Source of the DNA: Aeropyrum sp. | Lineage (GTDB): Archaea > Thermoproteota > Thermoprotei_A > Sulfolobales > Acidilobaceae | NCBI GenBank assembly: GCA_015521685.1 | Contig: WANT01000041.1 | Coordinates: 1 to 64,000, forward strand | DNA: 64,000 nt | Direction of reading: 5' to 3' | Part shown: in pieces, positions 1 to 10,149 of the stretch | Numbering within the stretch: position 1 is the first letter of the stretch | Layout of the letters: each line of letters starts with the position of its first letter | Position numbers and translations under genes: made by a program | The notes under the pieces: generated by a model | The model's database searches: none | The model's input: only the letters and a program-made list of their open reading frames with translations | Told to the model about the DNA's origin: nothing

Positions 1-157
1 CTATAAAGTGGACTTCAGGCTCTGACTCCAAACTGTCCAGGGCTTCCACAGCCTCGCGGAGGAGGCTAGTGTTCATAGCGTTCAGTTTGTCGGGCCTGTT
101 GAAGTATATCCATCCAACAGGCTTCCTGACCTCCACCTCTATAGATGAGTAGCCCAT
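1..157 (-). CDS. Enoyl-CoA hydratase/isomerase family protein, N-terminal part only (runs off the left edge)
   Basis: Own translation of the minus strand from ATG at 157: MGYSSIEVEVRKPVGWIYFNRPDKLNAMNTSLLREAVEALDSLESEPEVHFI; 'NRPDKLNAM' is the crotonase N-terminal signature. Not in the ORF track because it is truncated. Confidence 0.8.
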   Translation of the reverse strand, partial: MGYSSIEVEVRKPVGWIYFNRPDKLNAMNTSLLREAVEALDSLESEPEVHFI

Positions 158-270
158 ACCAGCGCCACCTACTCTAAGTGGGGTGGAGGGGAGGACCTAT
201 TATCGTGGCCATAAATAGCATATTACGTTGGCCCTCGCACCATAGGCTTATTGATGTGCGGGATGGGATT

Positions 271-936
271 ATGGTGGAATACACTATAGAGAAGGGCCCC
301 GCCTTCAGCATCCTCAAAGTCACGCTAGAGCCTGGAGAGTCGCTCTGGGTGGAATCAGGCTCCTACATGCTGAACAAGGGAGATGTCGAGGTTAAGACTA
401 CAACAGGAGGCGTTCTCAAGGGGTTATTGAGGGCTGTTGCAGGCGGGGAGAGCCTATTCATGAACATAATAACAGCCAAGTCTCGGAGCGAGGTCTGGAT
501 AGCACCGCCGGTGGCTGGAGATATAGTTGAGGTGCCTCTCTCTGGAGACGAGATCTTCGTACAGGACTCCAGCTATCTAGCCCACATAGGAGAAGTAGAC
601 GTTAGTGTTGGTTGGAGGGGTCTTAAAGGCCTGATAGCTGAAGGCGAGCTTTTCTGGGTTAAGGCTAGGGGCTATGGAAAAGTATTCATCAACAGCTACG
701 GGGCAATAGAGAAGATTGAGGTCCAGCCAGGCGAGAAAATCACAGTAGACAACGGCCACTTCGTAGCCATAAAAGGGGGAGAATGGAAGGTAAGAAAGTT
801 CGGCGGCTGGAAGACCTTCTTCCTAGGCGGCGAAGGTTTCGTGGTCGATGTTGTAGGCCCCGCCACACTATGGGTGCAGACGAGAAACCTGCCTGCGTTC
901 GCCTCTATAATCAGGAGGTTCATACCCAGCAGCTAG
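271..936 (+). CDS. AIM24 / TIGR00266-like family protein
   Basis: ORF 178..936; likely start is ATG 271 (MVEYTIEKGPAFSILKVTLEPGESLWVESGSYM...), typical AIM24 beta-helical family sequence. Confidence 0.75.
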   Translation: MVEYTIEKGPAFSILKVTLEPGESLWVESGSYMLNKGDVEVKTTTGGVLKGLLRAVAGGESLFMNIITAKSRSEVWIAPPVAGDIVEVPLSGDEIFVQDSSYLAHIGEVDVSVGWRGLKGLIAEGELFWVKARGYGKVFINSYGAIEKIEVQPGEKITVDNGHFVAIKGGEWKVRKFGGWKTFFLGGEGFVVDVVGPATLWVQTRNLPAFASIIRRFIPSS

Positions 937-1034
937 CCTCCTTAGCTAACACCAAAATCAAACCTAAGTTTTAGACCTAGCATACTATTACCTCTACCTC
1001 CAATACTGGAGGTCTCTGGAGGTAGATTCTAGCT

Positions 1035-1397
1035 GTGCCCGTGATAAAGATGTTCGAGGCGTCAGCTAGGGTTCTCGAGGATAAGGCTTTGGTCGGTGGT
1101 AAGGAGATCCCTCTTGAGGACCTCAACCCAACGCTTATGATGTCGCTTATCGCCGCATGCTTGGGCAAGAAGGTTAAGGAGGCCACTGGCTCGGAGCTGG
1201 TCGAGGTTAAGATCGAGGTCTACGCTGACATAGATAAGATCCTAGACGGTAGGGAGGAGATAGAGTATATCGAGGTGAAGGTTAGGAGTAAAGGGCCTAG
1301 GGAGGAGATATTAAAGGGTGTGGACAGCTGTCCGGTATTCGGGCTTGTTGATAGGGTGAGAATAAAGAGTGTAGAGGTCCTCGATAGTGAGGGCTAG
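1035..1397 (+). CDS. OsmC-like family protein
   Basis: 120-aa ORF, GTG start; pattern '...LNPTLMMSLIAACLGKKVKEATG...' resembles the OsmC core. Confidence 0.5.
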   Translation: MPVIKMFEASARVLEDKALVGGKEIPLEDLNPTLMMSLIAACLGKKVKEATGSELVEVKIEVYADIDKILDGREEIEYIEVKVRSKGPREEILKGVDSCPVFGLVDRVRIKSVEVLDSEG

Positions 1398-1409
1398 AGC
1401 GCCCCATAT

Positions 1410-2315
1410 CTACTCTTTGAAGTAAGGCCTCCCAAGCCACCTAGGCATCCTCCCCCTCCTAGCTATGAAGGCGACAGCGATCAGAGTAGCTATGTAGGGA
1501 AGGGTCTGTATCAGGTAGTTCTCAGCAGTCCTCCCTAGAAGTACCTTTGCGTATTGGGCTACAGCGTCGAAGTATCCGAATACCATACCACCAAGCAAGG
1601 CTCCTAACGGGTTCCAGCCGCTGAAAGCAACATTGGCCAGAGCTATGAATCCCCTCCCTGCAGTCATGTTTTTGGAGAACGATCCAATGTAGTCAACGCT
1701 GTAGAAGGCCCCCGCCAGGCCTGCTAGGGTTGCCCCCACTATCGTCGCTATGACTTGATACTTCGCAACATTAACCCCTAAGGCTTCCGCGGCTTTCGGA
1801 TCGTTCCCCACGGATTTGAGCCTAAGCCCAGTATCCGTCTTCTCAAGGAATAGCCAGAGGCCTACTCCTATGGCTATCGTTAGCGGGAAGAAGAGACTCA
1901 CCTCAACACCCATCAACTCTATGCCTCCAGGCGTCTCTACAGGAGGGCTGTTAGCGAAGTTGCCCCAAACCAGGTATGTTGCTATTACTGTGCCGCCAGC
2001 AGCCATAATGTTCACTCCGATCCCAGCAACAATCTGGTCTCCCTTCAGATAGACGGATATGATTGCGTGGACCACGCCTATCGCAGTTCCTGCCAGGGAT
2101 CCTAGAGCTATGGCCAGATACGGGTCCAGCCCCACATGGTAGAGGAATACCGCTAGCCAGGCGGAGCTGAGCATAATCCCCTCAAGCCCAATGTTAACAA
2201 CACCTGCCCTCTCAGTCAGTATCTCGCCTAGGGAGGCCAGGGTTATCGGTATCATAGCCGTTAGCGAGAGGAGTAATGCTCCTCTCGCCGCCTCAGCCAG
2301 CACCTCTACATCCAT
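1410..2315 (-). CDS. ABC transporter permease (nucleoside/BMP-type, YufQ-like)
   Basis: Multi-TM protein with BPD_transp_2 features (ITLASLGEILTERAGVVNIGLEGIML); next to a second permease, an ATPase and a BMP protein. Confidence 0.88.
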   Translation of the reverse strand: MDVEVLAEAARGALLLSLTAMIPITLASLGEILTERAGVVNIGLEGIMLSSAWLAVFLYHVGLDPYLAIALGSLAGTAIGVVHAIISVYLKGDQIVAGIGVNIMAAGGTVIATYLVWGNFANSPPVETPGGIELMGVEVSLFFPLTIAIGVGLWLFLEKTDTGLRLKSVGNDPKAAEALGVNVAKYQVIATIVGATLAGLAGAFYSVDYIGSFSKNMTAGRGFIALANVAFSGWNPLGALLGGMVFGYFDAVAQYAKVLLGRTAENYLIQTLPYIATLIAVAFIARRGRMPRWLGRPYFKE

Positions 2316-3337
2316 CCCATCCTCACCCTGATAACGCTTATGATGTAACCCATGCTCCGTACAGCCGCTATAGCGACTATCATAGCACCTGTGACTAGGT
2401 CTGCCATCTCAGGAGGGATGTCGTATATCCTTTGTATAGTCTCGCTGCCCGCAACGAGGTCCGCGAAGAATAGGCCTGCAGCGATAACTCCAAGAGGGTG
2501 GTTACCGCCCACTAGCGCGACTCCTATACCCTCGAACCCGTATCCTCTCAGCGTGGAGAGTAGAGTGTCTATAGCCCCGGCGTGGCCTAAGAGTAGGAGA
2601 GATCCTGCTAGTCCAGAGAGCCCCCCCGCTACAGCTAGACTCGCAATCCTAACCCTAGACACGTTAACTCCTCGAGAGACCGCGGCTTTCTCGCTCGAGC
2701 CTGCGACCCTGAAGGATAAGCCTAGGTATGTGTAGTACATCACCATCCAGATTGCTATGCTGGTGGCTAGACTTATGAGAAGTATAAGAGGCACACTGTA
2801 GCCAGCGAGCTCAACAGAGCCTATCCTTGATGATGATGGTATCTCCCGGGTAAGCTGTGGGTATGTAGGGTCTGCAAGGAGCGCTGTCACGATGTAGAGG
2901 GAACTCCAGTAGATGATCCAGTTTATCATTATGGTCGAGACAACCTCATTTATACCAGCCTTCTCCTTTAGGATGCCGACTATTAGCCCCACAGTGATAC
3001 CAACTATAACGCTTGCCGCCATAGGGACGGCTATACCGCCTAGAGTTAGCGCTACTACAAGCGAGGTTATCGCTCCGGCATAAAGTATTCCTTCAGCTCC
3101 TATGTTGAATAGCCCGACTCTGAGGGGAATTGCGAATGCCAGTCCTGTTAGGATAAGCACAGAAGCCCTAACGAACACGATTTCAGGGTAAACGCCAAAG
3201 CTAAAGAGCAGAGTTTTCAGCCCTCCTAGAGGCGGTATGCCAGCTATAGCAAACACTACAAGGGAGACTGCAACCCCCGCAGCTATAGCTAGAAGGGGGT
3301 TTATCATGGTTGATGCTATTCTTGACGTGAGGCTCAA
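2306..3337 (-). CDS. ABC transporter permease (nucleoside/BMP-type, YufP-like)
   Basis: Multi-TM ORF with 'LRVGLFNIGAEGILYAGA'; overlaps the other permease by 10 bp. Confidence 0.88.
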   Translation of the reverse strand: MSLTSRIASTMINPLLAIAAGVAVSLVVFAIAGIPPLGGLKTLLFSFGVYPEIVFVRASVLILTGLAFAIPLRVGLFNIGAEGILYAGAITSLVVALTLGGIAVPMAASVIVGITVGLIVGILKEKAGINEVVSTIMINWIIYWSSLYIVTALLADPTYPQLTREIPSSSRIGSVELAGYSVPLILLISLATSIAIWMVMYYTYLGLSFRVAGSSEKAAVSRGVNVSRVRIASLAVAGGLSGLAGSLLLLGHAGAIDTLLSTLRGYGFEGIGVALVGGNHPLGVIAAGLFFADLVAGSETIQRIYDIPPEMADLVTGAMIVAIAAVRSMGYIISVIRVRMGWM

Positions 3338-3340
3338 GTT

Positions 3341-4837
3341 TTATCCACCCATGAGCACGCCTATCGTCTCCATGCTAGCCTCGCCCCTACTGATGACACC
3401 TGTTATCTTGCCCCTAGACATCACGGCTATCCTATCAGAGAGCTCCAACACCTCTTCTAGATCGCTGGACACTAGGAGGACTCCAGTGCCCTCGTCAGCC
3501 ATTGAAGCAATTAGATTCCTAACGAACCTAGTTGTGGCTACGTCCAAGCCTTGAGTTGGGTTTACAGCCACCAGCAGCTTGGGCCTCCTGAGGGCCTCGC
3601 TGCCCACTACTAGCTTTTGCTGATTTCCTCCGCTAAGCCTGCCAGCCTGGGTCCAAGGCCCAGCTGCTACAAGGCCGAAGCCACCCACGAGCTCCCTATA
3701 TAGCCTCACCATATCGCTTGGTAGTAGGATTGTCTTGCCGCTCTGGTTGAAGTAGATAAATGCGGCATTCTCCGCGACACTCATGTCTAGGGCTAGAGCC
3801 TCGGACCTCTCTCCCGGTATATACCCTCCGCCAAGCTTGTAGAAGTCCTTAGTCCTATGTATACTCCTGCCGAGGACTTCAATGTTACCCGAGGCTGGCT
3901 TTAGTATCCCTAGCACAGATTTGACTAGTTCTTCCTGCCCATTACCAGCTACTCCCGCGAGGCCCAGAATCTCTCCCTCATACACATCCAGACTAGCCTC
4001 CTTAACCCTCTCAACGCCTTCTACCACTACCGTAAGCCTGGATATGGATAGGACTCTCCTCGCTCCTGGCTTCGACCTCCTCCCTCTCGGCTTCAAGTCT
4101 ATCTCGCCAACCATGAGGCTGGCTAGCCTCTCCCTATTGAAGGGAGGCCTGAACACGCCAACCTTCACCCCTCGACGTAGTATTGTGACCCTGTCGGCCA
4201 GCTCCTCAACCTCCTCAAGCCTATGGGTTATATAGACTACCGAGACGCCCATAGACTTGAGCCGCTTAACAGTCGCCGAGAGCTGCATAGCCTCCATTGG
4301 AGTCAGGTTGCTAGTGGGCTCATCCAGGATTATCAGCTTAGCTCCCGCTAGAAGGGACTTGACTATGTCAACCCTCTGCCTTGCTCCCATAGGCAGCTCG
4401 TCCACCAGAGCGTCTAGATCAATCTTGAATCCCAGGTCCTCCGCTATTCTCGAAACCCTCTCGTCTAGATTAGAGGTGCTGAGGCCTAGTGATGAGAGGA
4501 ACAGCCTGAGGTTCTCCCTCACCTTAAGCCCGGGAACCAGCCTGACGTTCTGGTATACCATGGCTATTCCTCTGGAGAGCGCATCCCAAGGACCCCGCCA
4601 TCTGACCCTCACTCCCTCGAATAATATCTCACCCCCCGTCGGCTGGATCTCGCCAAACAGTATCCTCATGAGTGTACTCTTCCCAGCCCCATTCTCCCCT
4701 AAGAGTGCATGTACCTCCCCGCGGGCCACCTCAAAGTCCACACCCTCCAAAGCCTTAACTCCGTCGGGGTAAACCTTTGTTATTCTTCTCATCACTAGAA
4801 GTGGCTTACTATCAGAGATGGACATAGTATAACACAC
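3341..4837 (-). CDS. ABC transporter ATP-binding protein with duplicated ATPase domains (YufO-like)
   Basis: Walker A GENGAGKST; second domain with degenerate Walker A (GVAGNGQEE) and LSGGNQQK signature. Confidence 0.92.
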   Translation of the reverse strand: MCYTMSISDSKPLLVMRRITKVYPDGVKALEGVDFEVARGEVHALLGENGAGKSTLMRILFGEIQPTGGEILFEGVRVRWRGPWDALSRGIAMVYQNVRLVPGLKVRENLRLFLSSLGLSTSNLDERVSRIAEDLGFKIDLDALVDELPMGARQRVDIVKSLLAGAKLIILDEPTSNLTPMEAMQLSATVKRLKSMGVSVVYITHRLEEVEELADRVTILRRGVKVGVFRPPFNRERLASLMVGEIDLKPRGRRSKPGARRVLSISRLTVVVEGVERVKEASLDVYEGEILGLAGVAGNGQEELVKSVLGILKPASGNIEVLGRSIHRTKDFYKLGGGYIPGERSEALALDMSVAENAAFIYFNQSGKTILLPSDMVRLYRELVGGFGLVAAGPWTQAGRLSGGNQQKLVVGSEALRRPKLLVAVNPTQGLDVATTRFVRNLIASMADEGTGVLLVSSDLEEVLELSDRIAVMSRGKITGVISRGEASMETIGVLMGG

Positions 4838-4950
4838 CCTCCACTGGCATTAAACATACCTCCGGTTAGACAGAGGTTCCTAGGAGATGAGAAAAATGGG
4901 GACTATGGCGCTTCGTTGCATAGGTTTAGTACCTGCATAGCAGCCAGGCT

Positions 4951-6264
4951 TCACTTCTCTAGGGCTGCGTCAAGGTTACCGTTCTTCAGCTCCTCTATAA
5001 TAGCCTCGTACTCGTCTCCAGTCATCGGAGTAACGAACCTTATCTCTCCGCTAGCAATCTTGGCTTCCAGCTCCTCAACCAGCTGCCAGGCCTCGTCGCT
5101 TATCCACTCCTCCCTCTTCTCCATGACTATCCTGACCACGTCGTCTGGGGTCAATCCTTCAGGCAACCTACCCTGCTCCGCCGCTATCTCTGCGAAGAAG
5201 CGTATCATCTCCTCGTCGCTGATGCCCAAACCGCCCTCCTTCAAGCCCAGACTGTGTATGCCCCCCTCGAACCTGCCTTCTACAACCATCTTTATGGCTG
5301 TGAATACAGCTGTGTCTACACGCTTGAGCCCGCTAACAATTATGGTTTCTGGATGATACCACTCCTGGCTTGCATCCTGGCCTATGCTAAATGCGATAAT
5401 CCCGCGCCCGCTGGCCTCTCGGACAGCGTCGAACATGCCCACGTGTGTGAGCCCAGCAACCCCATAGAACACCCTAACACCTCTCTGTAGCATTGTCTCT
5501 GCGGTTTGCTTGCCTAGGGCTACATCGTCGAAGGCACCAGTATAGGTCCAGACCATCTCTATATTGGAGCCAGTGGCTTTGTTGTAGTATTGCACTCCGA
5601 ACAGGTAGCCTATGTGGAACCGCCATAGCGGCGGTATGTACATTCCAGCTACCGCGCCCGCCTTAGCCTCCTCTCCAGTCTTTAACCCTATGTTCCTCGC
5701 CATATCGGCTGCTAGGATTCCAACTAGGCTTGCGACCTCCTGTTCTCTGAATAGGAAAGCAGCGACGTTATCTAGAGGCTCCGCTGGAGCTGCATCTATC
5801 AAGGCGTACTTCTGCTCTGGGTATTTGGGTGCGACCTCCTCGAGAGGCTTCTGCCATAGGAAGCCTACTAGCACTATGAGGTCGTACTCTCCAGTCTTAC
5901 TAACCGATTCCAGAAGGCTTGGCATCAAGTCTACGCTCTTGGGCGTCTGGAAGTCGACTTCCACACCGAGCTCCTCAGCAGCCCTGTCGGCGCCTAGAGC
6001 CGCCATATCGTTGAAGCTGAGGTCACCCCTACCTCCAACGTCGAAAAGGACTAATACTCTAACCTTCTCCTCTTCTTCTGCTCCCCCTTGAGGTGTAGTC
6101 TCGGCCTCCTTGGTAGGTGTTCCAGTCTCGGCCTCCTCACCACCTCCGGCCAGGAAGAAGTATCCGGCAGCCAGTAGTATGACGATGAGGAGCGCTGCCC
6201 CAGCTATGAGCGGGAGGTTGCTTCGATCAGCCAAACCCCCTCCACCGTAATCGGAGCGCTTCAC
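4951..6264 (-). CDS. BMP family substrate-binding protein (nucleoside importer)
   Basis: N-terminal membrane anchor, low-complexity linker, then BMP-like domain (VLVLFDVGGRGDLSFNDMAALGADRAAEEL); upstream in the same operon as the ABC genes. Confidence 0.88.
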   Translation of the reverse strand: MKRSDYGGGGLADRSNLPLIAGAALLIVILLAAGYFFLAGGGEEAETGTPTKEAETTPQGGAEEEEKVRVLVLFDVGGRGDLSFNDMAALGADRAAEELGVEVDFQTPKSVDLMPSLLESVSKTGEYDLIVLVGFLWQKPLEEVAPKYPEQKYALIDAAPAEPLDNVAAFLFREQEVASLVGILAADMARNIGLKTGEEAKAGAVAGMYIPPLWRFHIGYLFGVQYYNKATGSNIEMVWTYTGAFDDVALGKQTAETMLQRGVRVFYGVAGLTHVGMFDAVREASGRGIIAFSIGQDASQEWYHPETIIVSGLKRVDTAVFTAIKMVVEGRFEGGIHSLGLKEGGLGISDEEMIRFFAEIAAEQGRLPEGLTPDDVVRIVMEKREEWISDEAWQLVEELEAKIASGEIRFVTPMTGDEYEAIIEELKNGNLDAALEK

Positions 6265-6454
6265 ACTGGGGGTAAAATAGTGGATGCCCCGCTTTTAAAT
6301 GGCAGAATCAACTGCAGTTTCCAACACCACTTGTATTACTTTAGGAAGTTTCGTCGGAGCGCGGCTGTAGGGCGTTAAGGAGTGTTGGGTGATAAAATAA
6401 GATAGTGTATTTGTTTTGAGGGTTCTCTCCCGAAAAGAGGGGTAGCATTAGGTT

Positions 6455-7462
6455 TTATGAGAGAACTCCCTTCTCCCTGTAGAACTTCTCGGCTCCTGGA
6501 TGCAGCGGTATAGGCACTATGTAGGCCTTGTCGAGGCTGATGTCCTGGGCTCTAGCGTGGACTTCCTTAATCTCGTCTAGATTCTCGAACATGGTATTCA
6601 GTATCTCGTAGGCGACGTCCTCAGGCACGTCCTTGTCTATAACAAGTAGTGCTGTCACGGTTATCGTCTGGATTTCGGACTTCTGGAAGGGATAGCTGCC
6701 GGCTGGAATCGTGTAGGGTAGGTAAAGGTTGCCTAGCCCTTCGTCCTTTAGTTTCTGTATAGCGTCGTCAGGTACCTCTACGAGGACTACGTCCACCTGT
6801 GTGGCTATCTCCTCTATCTTAGGTGTTGGGACACCTGCAACTATGAAGAGAACGTCTACAGTTCCTTGCTTCATGGCGCTGCTGGCCTCTGCGAAGCCAA
6901 ACTCTATCTTGTCAATCTTGTCCCAGAGGCCTAGGGCGGAGAGGATAGTGTAGGCAGTAGCGTAGAGCCCGCTTCCTGGGTTCCCTACAGCCACTCTCTT
7001 GCCTTCCAGATCCCATATCGTCTCTATACCTGCATCAGCCCTAGCCACTATCTGTATAGGCTCTGGGTAGAGTGCTGCTAGGGCTCTGAGGTCCTCTACA
7101 GGGTTGCCCTCGAAGTCTGCTAGGAGCTTGCCGTTGTAGGCGAAGTAAGCCACGTCGCTCTGCATCATAGCTATCTGGAAGTCGCCAGCGGCGATTCCAT
7201 TGGCGTTAGCCACGCTAGCACCGCTCTCCTGTGCTTCAATCTCTACTTTGTCACTGTATTTGGAGACAACCTCGGCTATCTTGAATCCTAGAGGGTTGTA
7301 GATGCCTCCTGGGCTACCGGTGCCCATAACCAGCCTTACTTCCTCCTCGCCAGCCAAGAGCAGGTATCCTGCTATCAGGATTATGATTATCACTACTGCT
7401 GCGGCTCCCAATATTAGCCTCTGGTTCGCCGCCATCGTGTAACCACCTTTAGATCCGATCAA
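6455..7462 (-). CDS. TAXI family TRAP transporter solute-binding subunit
   Basis: 'VRLVMGTGSPGGIYNPLGFKIAEVVSKY' is the TAXI family N-terminal signature; adjacent to a TRAP permease. Confidence 0.9.
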   Translation of the reverse strand: MIGSKGGYTMAANQRLILGAAAVVIIIILIAGYLLLAGEEEVRLVMGTGSPGGIYNPLGFKIAEVVSKYSDKVEIEAQESGASVANANGIAAGDFQIAMMQSDVAYFAYNGKLLADFEGNPVEDLRALAALYPEPIQIVARADAGIETIWDLEGKRVAVGNPGSGLYATAYTILSALGLWDKIDKIEFGFAEASSAMKQGTVDVLFIVAGVPTPKIEEIATQVDVVLVEVPDDAIQKLKDEGLGNLYLPYTIPAGSYPFQKSEIQTITVTALLVIDKDVPEDVAYEILNTMFENLDEIKEVHARAQDISLDKAYIVPIPLHPGAEKFYREKGVLS

Positions 7463-7713
7463 AAACTTTTCTGTAAGAATTAAAATAGTGAGTGGTGGTC
7501 ACCGTATATATAAATAGTTTATGTTTACAGCCCTACCGCGACAACATTCATATACCTAAAACCTATATATCCTAGCTCCTCTAGAATAACCCCCTCCATA
7601 CCTGTACACTAACATAGTCTAGCCTACAGATGTGAGGGCTGCTGTATGAAAACACATATAAATTAAAATTATGTGTGTAGTTGCTGGGATCCCGAATATG
7701 GGAATCCAGCCCT

Positions 7714-9918
7714 TCATCTCTGTCTTGCTAGCCTCTTGACATATACAAGCGATATTATATACGAGAGGATAGCCGCCGCAACTGGGATTGGGTGGGTTGT
7801 AACTGCAGCTATTGATGTTACTACCATGAGTCCCCTTAGGAACCTGTTCTCTATCCTCGTGTTCCATAGCCAGCCTACGAAGCCGCTCGACGCTACGTGA
7901 ATAATCACTAGCACGGCGCCTATTGTATAGGCTAGCCTTAGAATCTCTTGGAAGCCCCAGCTCTCAACCGTGACTAGGAGTATCACTGGTGAGAACACGA
8001 AGACGAAGGGCAATATGTATTTGGCGAATCCGTATATTGTGGCGTTTATAGCCGTCTTCCAGAAGTCTGCCCTGGCCAGGACAGCCCCGACGAACGCAGC
8101 TAGCGCTACTGGCGGTGTTATGTCTGCCAGGATTCCATAGTAGAGTACGAACATGTGGGCCGAGAGGCTTGCTGCCAGCTCCTCATACCCGAGGTTAGAT
8201 CTTAGGTATCCCTCGAGAGTCGGTGCCAGAATGGTGGCTGTGATGATATAGTTGGCTGTGGTTGGCACGCCCATACCAAGTATGATGCTGAACACTGCAG
8301 TCGCCAATAGGAGTAGAATGAGTATCCCCATGCTGAGGGCCAGGAGCGCGTCTCCAAGAGTCTTGTGGAGGTTTGTGAATGTAATCATGGACTGTATGAC
8401 GCTCGCTGTAGCTGCTGCGAGGAAGACGGGGATGCTGCTCCTATAGCTCGCCTCGACAGCGGCAACCACCGCCTTCAGGAGGTCCTTGAAGTCTTTGAAG
8501 ACCCCGCCGGCCACTAGACCTATTATAATTGAGGCTCCCCCGGCAAAGAAAAGAGCCTGCGCTAGTCCCATGCCAACAACGCTCATAGAAAGCCCTATGG
8601 CAGCCGCCATGGAAAGGAGCACGGCATACTTGATTAGAGGCCTGGCCTCCTTGTCGAACACGAAGACAGCGACAGTAGCGAGAATGCCTGCCATAACCGC
8701 GTGCTGGGGAGCTAGCCTAAGCAACCCTATTAGTATCAGGGGGATCGGGAGCAGATAGTATATCTTCCTTAGGAGGGGCCTGGTAGGAGGTAGCTCCCTC
8801 TCGGGAAGACCCTTAAGCCCTCGCTTCTTAGCCTCCTTATCCACGAACACATAGATACTGTAGAAGTAGAGGACCGCTGGTATGAGCGCCGCTATAACCA
8901 CCATAGCGTAGGGTATGCCAACGAACTCGGCCATAATGAACGCGGCTGCCCCCATTATCGGCGGCATCAGCTGGCCTCCCGTCGACGCTACGGGCTCTAT
9001 TGCACCAGCAACTTCGGGCGGGAATCCAGCCCTCTTCATAGCAGGTATTGTGAATGTCCCCGTGGTCAGTGTATTTGCTACGCTGCTCCCTGAAATGGTG
9101 CCCATGAGCCCGCTGGACGCTACAGCTACTTTGGCAGGGCCTCCTGGCCTCCTACCGAAGAGGGCTGTCATCAGGTCTGTTATGTACTTCCCGACCCCCA
9201 GCTTGTCAAGGAAGCTACTAAAGAACAGGAAAATAAACACGTAGTATACCATAACAGTAAGTGGGATTCCCAGGAATCCTTGGTTTTGGCTTATGAATCC
9301 TGATACAAGCCTTCTAAACACCTGCAGGCCCTCAACACCTAGGGGAGGGTGCGTGTATGCGTAGAGAAAGCCGTATGCTACGAATATTGCCATTATGGCT
9401 GGTAGCAGTAGACCCAGGGTCCTCCTAGTAGCCTCTGCTAGGGCGGCTAGTATAATCAACACCATAGCGAGGTCGAATAGGGTTAGGTTCTCTAGGGCGA
9501 ACTCCACGGTCTTGTACTTCACGTAGAGGTATACGACGTAGAGGGGAGAGGCGCCTGCTATCAGAGCGAGAATGTAGTCAACTATAGGTACTCTATCGTA
9601 AGGGCCCTTCTCCCTGCTGAACGGGTATATTATGAAGGCCCCCCCTATGATGAGACCCAGTATGATGGCCTTAGCCGGGTATAGCTGGAAGAATATGTCG
9701 GGATACTTGTAAAATGGAGGGAGCTCTAATCCAAATCCTGCTAGAAACCTGTGAAGCACGAGCCCGAACTGTGTTACGTAGAATATTTCTATGAACGCTA
9801 AGACGACTGCGCCAGCTAATATGATCCTAGCCGGGAAACCCCTCAGCTCCCTCTCGCCAATAATCTTCCTAATTATATCGAGCCCCGAGGCCCCAGCCTT
9901 CCCTTCCTCCCCACTCAT
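7714..9918 (-). CDS. TRAP transporter permease (fused DctQ-like/DctM-like)
   Basis: 734 aa, many TM segments; 'GGQLMPPIMGAAAFIMAEFVGIPY' and 'GMGVPTTANYI' motifs of the TRAP 4TM/12TM fusion family. Confidence 0.92.
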   Translation of the reverse strand: MSGEEGKAGASGLDIIRKIIGERELRGFPARIILAGAVVLAFIEIFYVTQFGLVLHRFLAGFGLELPPFYKYPDIFFQLYPAKAIILGLIIGGAFIIYPFSREKGPYDRVPIVDYILALIAGASPLYVVYLYVKYKTVEFALENLTLFDLAMVLIILAALAEATRRTLGLLLPAIMAIFVAYGFLYAYTHPPLGVEGLQVFRRLVSGFISQNQGFLGIPLTVMVYYVFIFLFFSSFLDKLGVGKYITDLMTALFGRRPGGPAKVAVASSGLMGTISGSSVANTLTTGTFTIPAMKRAGFPPEVAGAIEPVASTGGQLMPPIMGAAAFIMAEFVGIPYAMVVIAALIPAVLYFYSIYVFVDKEAKKRGLKGLPERELPPTRPLLRKIYYLLPIPLILIGLLRLAPQHAVMAGILATVAVFVFDKEARPLIKYAVLLSMAAAIGLSMSVVGMGLAQALFFAGGASIIIGLVAGGVFKDFKDLLKAVVAAVEASYRSSIPVFLAAATASVIQSMITFTNLHKTLGDALLALSMGILILLLLATAVFSIILGMGVPTTANYIITATILAPTLEGYLRSNLGYEELAASLSAHMFVLYYGILADITPPVALAAFVGAVLARADFWKTAINATIYGFAKYILPFVFVFSPVILLVTVESWGFQEILRLAYTIGAVLVIIHVASSGFVGWLWNTRIENRFLRGLMVVTSIAAVTTHPIPVAAAILSYIISLVYVKRLARQR

Positions 9919-10149
9919 ACAAGCAACACCCCCCTAAGGTCTAGGGGCAGGGTTGGAGTGTCCCGAAGGGCTAGCGGCCTGCCTGAGCGCGCTATCGCAG
10001 GTCTTGCTATCGGATTGAGCACCGTGTAGGAGGATTAATATATTCAAGAGGTTTGGAGAGCTTTACAGAGTAAATACCCTTAAAACCTCAGAACAACCAA
10101 GGTGACAACCAATATAGAATGTGTGCGGGAGGATAAGGTGTAACTTAAA

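Noticed and set aside
4257-4772. 171-aa + strand ORF antisense to the ABC ATPase
   Set aside because: Ser/Pro/Leu-rich shadow ORF; the minus strand encodes a clear ABC ATPase.
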